64,000 nt of DNA from Trichostrongylus colubriformis (lineage: Eukaryota > Nematoda > Chromadorea > Rhabditida > Trichostrongylidae), in assembly GCA_963978905.1 (NCBI GenBank), contig OZ022261.1:24549686-24613685 (forward strand), written 5' to 3'. The position numbers and the translations under genes were made by a program. This document shows positions 57,231-64,000 of this stretch, one piece after another. Below the pieces are notes generated by a model. That model saw only the letters and a list, made by a program, of their open reading frames with translations. It was not told where the DNA came from and did not search any database. Within the stretch, counting starts at the first letter, position 1. Each line of letters opens with the position of its first letter.

Positions 57231-59999
57231 GAAGCATTAGAAAACGACACTATGACTGAACTCACCCCTCAATAAATGACTTCGAGAAAAATATTTATTA
57301 GGCAAAATAAAGAAGATCACTGACTCCTGCGGTTTCTCTTCTTGTCCAACTGGCATGTCGGCACGTGTGGCTTGCGTTGATTCCCCTCGAGCGGCCCGGT
57401 GAACCATCCAGTCATTTCCTTTACGACAGCCTCGAGCGGCCCGGTGAACCATCCAGTCATTTCCTTTACGACAGCGTCGTGTCGAGAAAAAGGGCAAAAG
57501 GTGGAAAGGGCAAGATTCCCTCCGCTGGGGTTTGTGACCAAGATTGAGCATTGCGTTGGGGATTTTTTGAGAAATACGACCCTCCCCCCAAATCCCAAAT
57601 TCACTATGAAGCCATGATCCCTAAATTACAACTGATGACTGTGACACCATAAGTGTTGCTGGTCCCGAAAACTCGATAATTACATGTTTCACTATTACCC
57701 AACACAACTAATACAAAACATGATTTTCGACCATCCCTTCTGGTATAGCAGGTGGCTCAACAAATCTAATGAAGGGCCTTCGCCAACTACCCCTGGGCTT
57801 CCGAGTTAATACGAAGGATTACTCATTGACCAACTCTCATGGTAGATCCTCCACCTATCCCTGATGCGCTGCGGCCATGTCTACTTCCATATAGGCGAGG
57901 GACCAATAGAAATATTCATTGCAGACTCGAACACCGATTTACCTGACATATCTTAATCTGTTTTGAATTATCTTTAAAGGCAGTGGTAGGGATAGTCATG
58001 GCTGAATGTCCAAAGATTATTGAGTACAAAGTCCAGGTGCTTACTAGTGCGCAAGTGAAGAAAACATGGAAAGGGACGGCCTAAAACCAGATAAATAGGA
58101 CTCCACTCCCAGATATCCCAGATGTCAAGGTTTTTTCGACCCACGCTGTGCAATACCACGGCTATCTGAAATTAATAAATGGAACCACTGTCCAAAATTA
58201 CATCCCGCGTTCGATTGGTTGGCAAAGCGTAGTACATAAGAATGTCTCCTAAGAAAACGGATTCTTTCCGGCTGATGTTATGAAATAAATATCCCCCTGC
58301 TGGACTAAAGATCTTACCTGGACTCCAACGCTGTAAAATCACACAGATGATACCAGATACAGAGCCCGTTCTTCAAGTTCGATCATCTCAAGTATTGTAT
58401 ACAGCCATCTGAAGCTGAAACAAGCGATTTCAGATTAGCATGCACCTACAAGCAGCATATCCACAAAATACGATAAATTTCGACAATCAAGAAGAAGTTA
58501 CCACTAATTCTGCACAACAAATCAGTGATGTCACAACACCCGCAAAATCGCAGAAAGTCCATTTTTCCGAAAAATGGAACCCCCTCGCTATAACCTTCAC
58601 AGAATAATGTCCATTACACGATATGAGTACACTTCTAAAAACCCCTTGGCTCATCAATGAATGAATGAAAATTTGAAGAAGTTTAAATTTGGGAAAACTG
58701 GAAAAGATTTCAAAAATCGTAGGCCATCCTACGGAGTGGATCAAGCGCACTGTGTTGTGCCAATACCATTTCCGCGTGGAGCCGGTGTCAAAGTGCGCCC
58801 ATGTCCCTCAGACCAAAGCGGTCATTTTCAGTGATAATTGTGCCTCCAAGTTTTGGAGCAAGTGACTCTAAAACCTTAGAATGTGCACAATAGAACCTAA
58901 GTGCAAGAAATCGCACCCTCACACTTTGGAAAGGGAAACGCTTCGCAGCGATTAGAAAAACACTTTGCTCTAACCTCCAAACTCTATTTCGAAATTAATT
59001 TTCACGAAACAATCACTGACACAACGAAGGAATGATTTATCCAGGTACTAAGCTACTTCGTGAGTGAGGAGCAAACAACAGCCCATTTGCAAGCTACGAA
59101 CATTTTTTCCGGGGAAACTTCTAATCTGTCGTCCGTGTTTCAGCCTTTCTAACCGAAAAAGGTTATTTTGCACACCCAGATCACGTTTTCAATGCGATTT
59201 GAATGACACCAAATACTGATGGTTCTAAGCATTTCATCCAGGATTAGTCATTTCCGCGCAATATTTCACGGTTTCAGATGTCTCCTGCTTTATTCGAACT
59301 AAGTCGCACAGTGCTTGTACGGGGTAATTCATATTTGTGCCTGTACGAATCCGCTCAGCTGTAGGTTAGACATTACTCTGTCCGATGAATGGTTTGTCTC
59401 TCGAATCTCGAATAGCTCGTCATATGAACGTTAGAAAGTCAAGACCAGGGCCTCAGTCACAAGTTGGGATAGGGCACACTATTGGGCATTACACGGGGAG
59501 ATCTTTGAAACCTAACGGCAGAGCTGCCAGGCAGGTCTCAAGTATTGGTAATGGCGCCATTCTTCCTATGACAGAGAGAGACAATGCAGTCGTGCATCCA
59601 GTGCAATGACAAGGAACTTGGAATGCAATGGCCTGATCTCGATCACATTTTCTTCCCCTAATTTGTAATTACATATGCTTCTCGCTGCAAAAAATGTGAG
59701 GGAAATTCAACAGTACGACTACGGCATTATCATCGTAGAATTGCGAATTCAAATTCGAAAAATTAGATTGAAAGTGCATTTCTATAGGGACCGCGACGCA
59801 TTTTCGTAGAACAAGTGCGAGGTTTTCAAGAACACTATATCTAAAATCATCTAGCGGAAACAATGTTCGGGTTTTCTACGGCAGTAAACATTCAAATGAT
59901 TTTACAGAATTTACATCATTATACATTTTACACAATTATCCATGGTCCTGCTGCCACAGCTAACAACCTATAATTCTTAATATAACCCATTACCTCCTC
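57231..59999. other. No gene recognised, one in-frame tandem repeat
   Basis: Apart from the 45-bp duplication at 57386-57475 and an ATACGACCCTCCCCCC motif near 57577, the stretch shows only short unsupported frames. Confidence 0.4.
57386..57475. repeat. 45-bp perfect tandem duplication
   Basis: CTCGAGCGGCCCGGTGAACC through TTACGACAGC occurs twice without a mismatch. The length is a multiple of three, so a minus-strand frame repeats a 15-residue unit (CRKGNDWMVHRAARG), but no gene is supported. Perfect identity means that the duplication is recent. Confidence 0.95.
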
Positions 60000-60722
60000 C
60001 ACCCCCGGAAAAATCGGCTCACGAATATTTTCTTTTCCCCGTTGGAACTGTAAACTTCGAAAAGGTGGAGAACTCTGCGCCAATAACCGGATGCTCCAAG
60101 CTGCATTGCGAGAAATAAATTTATTTCGTTTTTATAAAAAGAAGCTTTTGAAACTTTGGGGCCTTCTTCGACTCTAATGATGTACTTCTTAATCTGGTGA
60201 AAAGATTACCGTCCAAAATGTCGCATTAAGCCTAGAAGCGGTGCATCAACATAAACCCAAAACATTGGTAATAACGGATAAGGGAGATCCAAACAGCTGT
60301 CATTAAGCCTTATGTTCAAAACATAAAACCGCCATAACAAAACCAACAGTTATCCCCTATTGTTTCCCCACCAGTTCTTTATTATAGCGAGAGAATGAAA
60401 ATAAATCTTGTAAAACCCTGAGCACTAAAAATGAAAACATAAATGTCATACCTTAATTTGTGTAACGGTTGCTTCCGCAGCTATATCGAGCGATGGATTA
60501 CGTCGTCCATGGCAATATGGATATTTTTCCGCTTAATTGCCAAGTCAAACTACTGAAACAACGGAAAATAACAAAAGCAAACAACAAGGTCAGGACGTTC
60601 GTGTACCAATTAAGATTCAGCGAACTTTTTACAGCACGTACAAAAAATGTTTTTTTCAATGTAGAGGGACGGATGTGAATTTAATCTTAGGCCTAAGGAA
60701 AAGAAGGAGCTCTGGAGTAGGT

Positions 60723-60802
60723 GAAACCCACGCATAGCATTTCGGGCATTCACCCGGGCTACGAAACTCACGCGTAGCATTTCGGGCATTGACCCGGGCT
60801 AG
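60723..60802. repeat. 40-bp tandem repeat, two copies
   Basis: GAAACCCACGCATAGCATTT through ACCCGGGCTA is followed directly by a copy with four substitutions. Each copy contains TTCGGGCATTSACCCGGGCT. Confidence 0.9.
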
Positions 60803-60974
60803 ATGGAGTAAAACCCAAAAAAGTTACATGTCCTGGCAAGTACACAACAAAGGGAAAAATTGTAGACTCATCTTTCAATAATATAGAATCGCAATATAAT
60901 GAAAAGCACGGCAGCGGTAAAGGGCGAGCTGGCGCCATGGGAATTAAAGGGGGGGGGGCAGTATGCTGTGCTCT

Positions 60975-61060
60975 ATGTCTCTAACGTTGTGGTTAGAGCG
61001 CAGAAAGGCCATAGGGCTTACTGAATCGGGCTCGGATTTTGCAAATAAACGATTTTGATG
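60975..61060 (+). repeat. tRNA-derived SINE (family S2)
   Basis: TTGTGGTTAGAGCGCAGAAA then GGCCATAGGGC and GCTCGGATTTTGCAA match the minus-strand copy at 41100-41223, ending with GATTTTGATGRA in both. Box B has decayed here. Confidence 0.55.
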
Positions 61061-62135
61061 GAACGCATTCTAGTTTTTTTTCCATTCTGTGTAGGCCTAT
61101 GCCAAGGGGAAGGAGATTCTCTCTCCTTAGGCTTACGCAAGTATGCGTAAGTGCTTGGTTAGTCCAACTGAAGCGATTTTCTCGTAATATACTGATAGAA
61201 GAATAATAAATAACCTTGGAAGCACTTAAAAAAGAAATTTGAGGCGTCTTATGCTCTTGTAGAGTGGCCCGCCCCCTAACTCCAGTGGCACCTCCAAGAA
61301 GTCTTGATGTAAGTCACTCAAATAAAGGCTACGGGTGTGGGAAGACAATGTGTGCAACTTGAGAGGTGAGAGGGACATCTCTGTAGGAGGCAGCTTTTTA
61401 ACAGCTGCGACATTTTCAACCCAGCCCGTCCCTTTTTCAGCGCAGCCCGCTACTTATGAGAACCGCGCGAACAGAGCCTTATTTCTCAGGTTTTTGACCG
61501 TTTCATTCAGTTTTTCTTCACGTTCATACTACTGAGCACCTCGGTTTTCATATTCAGTAAACTTCACATCGGGCCGAATCTCCCCACTACTGCCTTTGAC
61601 CGACACCGACCTCCACTAAGGCACTAAAGTGGATCTAAAGACAAATCCCCAACTAAAATCCATCTGAGCACTAAGAAAAATACGCTTACGCGAATACAAG
61701 GAAAGTAAAAATGTAAAAAGGTTATTGGTTGAACGTTTAAAGATCCTGTTCGGATGCGGCAGGCATGAACATCGGGTATTTGGTGGACCAACGCATAAAG
61801 ATCGGATACTCAGCGGAGCGAAATCTACCGTATTGAGCGGGTTCTAGGGGGTAACTCATCCACGACGGGCTCTCTCAGTAGAGCACACCATTGCGTAGAT
61901 TCGGGGAAGTTTCTCGCAGTATTGACGAAGATGACCTTATGTTTCCGTTCGTCTCGTAAGAGGCTCCAAGACATATCAGCTACGTTGGTTTTATGTGTTA
62001 GTTTGTGGGAAATTTTTAGACATTTCGTCCGCATTTTCCTGAAGCCTAAAAACTCTTGTTCATGGGGTAAATGTTGAAAAGGGCGACCAGTACCAGTAAG
62101 GACCATCGTTTTGGGATGGTTTCGATCCTTCCATT

Positions 62136-62278
62136 CCATCCTCATACAGCGCAAAACATATGGGAATACCATCTGGAAGGCATTATTTGTATAAGCCTGC
62201 AAGAAAAACGACGACTTCACAAAATCCGTAATGCCTTCGGGAGGGTATTCCCATATGTTCTGCGCTGTCTGAGGATGG
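62136..62278. repeat. Imperfect long hairpin
   Basis: Arms 62136-62170 and 62244-62278 are 35 bp each with only a few mismatches (CCATCCTCATACAGCGCAAA against its inverse). Pairing resumes inside (AAGGCATTATTTGT against ACAAAATCCGTAATGCCTT), leaving a loop of about 30 bp. The total size is close to that of the hairpin at 36683-36802, but the sequences are unrelated. Confidence 0.75.
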
Positions 62279-64000
62279 TTTCATGACGACAACCGAGAGC
62301 GGCTTTTACGGTGGTGTGCTCCAAATAGAACAGCTTCCCCATCAAGCGTCCGAGAAACCCCATGTGACTCAAGGAACGCCGCAAATACGAATACAAATAC
62401 GAAGTAAAGAAAAATGGCCCTTTACTTCCGAGTCGAATAGGTCTGCGAATAGGAAAGAAGAAACCCATCAAGAAAAGCAACCAAAGGATTCACTTGTTAT
62501 TTTCAGCGCAAATGCGTATACAAACCACCGCGAGCACTTCGCATCCACACCCTAATTTTAAAAAGCCAACATTGTTAACTTGGAGCCATAATGGCACTCA
62601 AAGCTTTCCGGAATCTGCTGCTACATGCCTACATCAAATGATCCCAGTCCTCGACTTCCTGGTCTGCATCATCGAGACAGTTTTTCGCACCATAGCGGGT
62701 GCGGACGAAGCGTGCGAGCTAAGAGGAACGCATGTAGTTGGGTCCTAGAGCGATTACCGCCCTATTCCTTATTGTGGCCAACCGCCTAGCCTTTCTATAC
62801 AAGGCCACACGGCTGTGAAAAGCTAAAGAGCATCCTTTAAGATTCAGCTGAGTGTCATCTTGTTTTTTTTTATGGAATTGCAAACAAGTTAAAAGCGCTG
62901 TGTGCGCGTAATTCACTATTTTGCTACATCAGCTGTCAATCTGAAGTATATCAAATAGTCGCACAGTTGATGCATAGGGATTCCCTTCCCATACACATCC
63001 TTGAGTAATTTTGTGGCGACGGAGACAAACGGCGCTGCGACCATGTCTTGGAACAATCATCCAGGCAAACTGAAGTCTCCAACCCCTCTGGGTCATTACC
63101 TTGGTCATCATTATTTCTCATTGACTCGGAATTTGCTTTCAAAGAGCGTCTATTCCCAGTTCTTACTTTCTGCTTGCCCCAAGTTTTTCGAATAGAACGG
63201 GTTCTAAGGAATGACTTGTCCACAATGCGCTCTCACACACAGCAGAGGGCATTTCATTTATTGGACTTAGATGTACTGAACAACTGAATGGCTCAGAAAA
63301 CAAATACCATGGTTTCGTAGAGCAGAAAAAGTTTTATGAAAGTCATACAAACACCTTTTATAAAAACGAGAGAACGTTGTGAAAAGGAGCACGAATGACC
63401 GACTGATTACTGTACTGTACAAACATTTCGCGTACTTCAGAAAAGAAGCAAATGTGCAAAGAAAAACATTGAAATGCATTTATTAAGTTATAACAGGGTC
63501 TTCCAAACATGATAATGCCGCTGGCTAGTGATGCCTTTGGCGACACAGGGAGTGAGGAAGGAGGGATGATGGAGGGGTCTGAATAAAAATGGCTGTCACC
63601 ATTTTGGAACCAAACAGCATTCACGCAAGAAAAAAATAATGTGGTTCGGGATAGGGAAGTTGAATAACTAAGCATTTGTGTAAATCTTCATCGAAAACAT
63701 GGAAAAAACTGCTGCACTGATTGCGTACAGTCCACTTCGGAGCGCCTGATAGGGCGTGACCTACGGACTTGGGTCCGAGTGTATCAAACTCTCTCACTCC
63801 GCCACACACTCTCAAACTTGCCACGCACCTTCACTCCCGCCACTCACCCGTGTCCATAAGCTGTCCTATCAAGCGCTCCAAAATGGTGTATACAAGTGGT
63901 GTCAAAATGACGTCGACGTGAGAAATGTATATCATATTCTTGATCAGTGCCCTAAATTCCTGACAAACTTTCAGCAAAAATCTATTTTTTCCCAACTCGT
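62279..64000. other. No gene recognised
   Basis: A dispersed segment (GAACGGGTTCTAAGGAATGA, near 63197) is related to one at about 61837. Both are followed by TCCACRAYGSGCTCTC. The remaining short frames on both strands carry no family features. Confidence 0.4.

Larger units (their letters stand above)
60000..61830. other. Repeat remnants, no gene
   Basis: The stretch has family B-like cores at 60688 (CTTAGGCCTAAGG) and 61118 (CCTTAGGCTTACGC), a 40-bp tandem pair and a family S2 SINE. The remaining frames are short. Confidence 0.45.

Overview
The window reads as a gene-poor, repeat-rich stretch of a nematode chromosome, most likely a strongylid (clade V, hookworm-like) parasite. This rests on intron acceptors of the TTTTCAG/TTTCAG type, a probable spliced-leader acceptor a few bases before one start codon, dispersed motifs built on the nematode telomere unit TTAGGC, and a very high load of mariner, BEL/Pao, SINE and inverted-repeat elements inside long introns. 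The genus is inferred, not shown.

Two host genes can be assembled exon by exon on the + strand. The first (3853-24356) is nnt, the mitochondrial proton-translocating NAD(P) transhydrogenase. Twenty-five GT-AG exons join with consistent phase into 978 codons covering nearly all of domains I, II and III; the exon(s) for the transit peptide and the first part of domain I were not found. The second (30642-38708) is a five-exon gene for a 140-residue secreted, probably GPI-anchored Ly6/three-finger protein, with a signal peptide, eight cysteines ending in a Cys-Asn pair, and a hydrophobic tail. Its exons are too short to stand out as open frames.

Almost everything else is mobile DNA. nnt introns hold a deleted mariner copy, a Tc1-like non-autonomous element, a TA-flanked element with terminal inverted repeats of about 270 bp, tRNA-derived SINE copies, and a recurrent ~400-bp inverted-repeat family flanked by TTAA-like sites. 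In intron 23 one member of that family is split by a 2.69-kb BEL/Pao-type derivative whose internal order is scrambled: integrase pieces precede gag pieces, and the upstream LTR is cut short and joined directly to integrase. The Ly6-like gene carries a second deleted mariner with intact TIRs, a long near-perfect hairpin and several MITEs.

From about 39 kb to the end no gene is convincingly recognised. There are MITEs, SINEs, a third mariner relic (about 52 kb), two related 1-1.4 kb interspersed repeats (44.4-45.8 and 49.1-50.1 kb), an inverted pair of related blocks at 50.0 and 54.6-55.0 kb, a 2.2-kb G-poor, CA-rich tract (55.0-57.2 kb) and several short tandem repeats. Two or three exon-like segments with 50-60 bp introns near 48.1-48.4 kb may be the end of an unrecognised gene.
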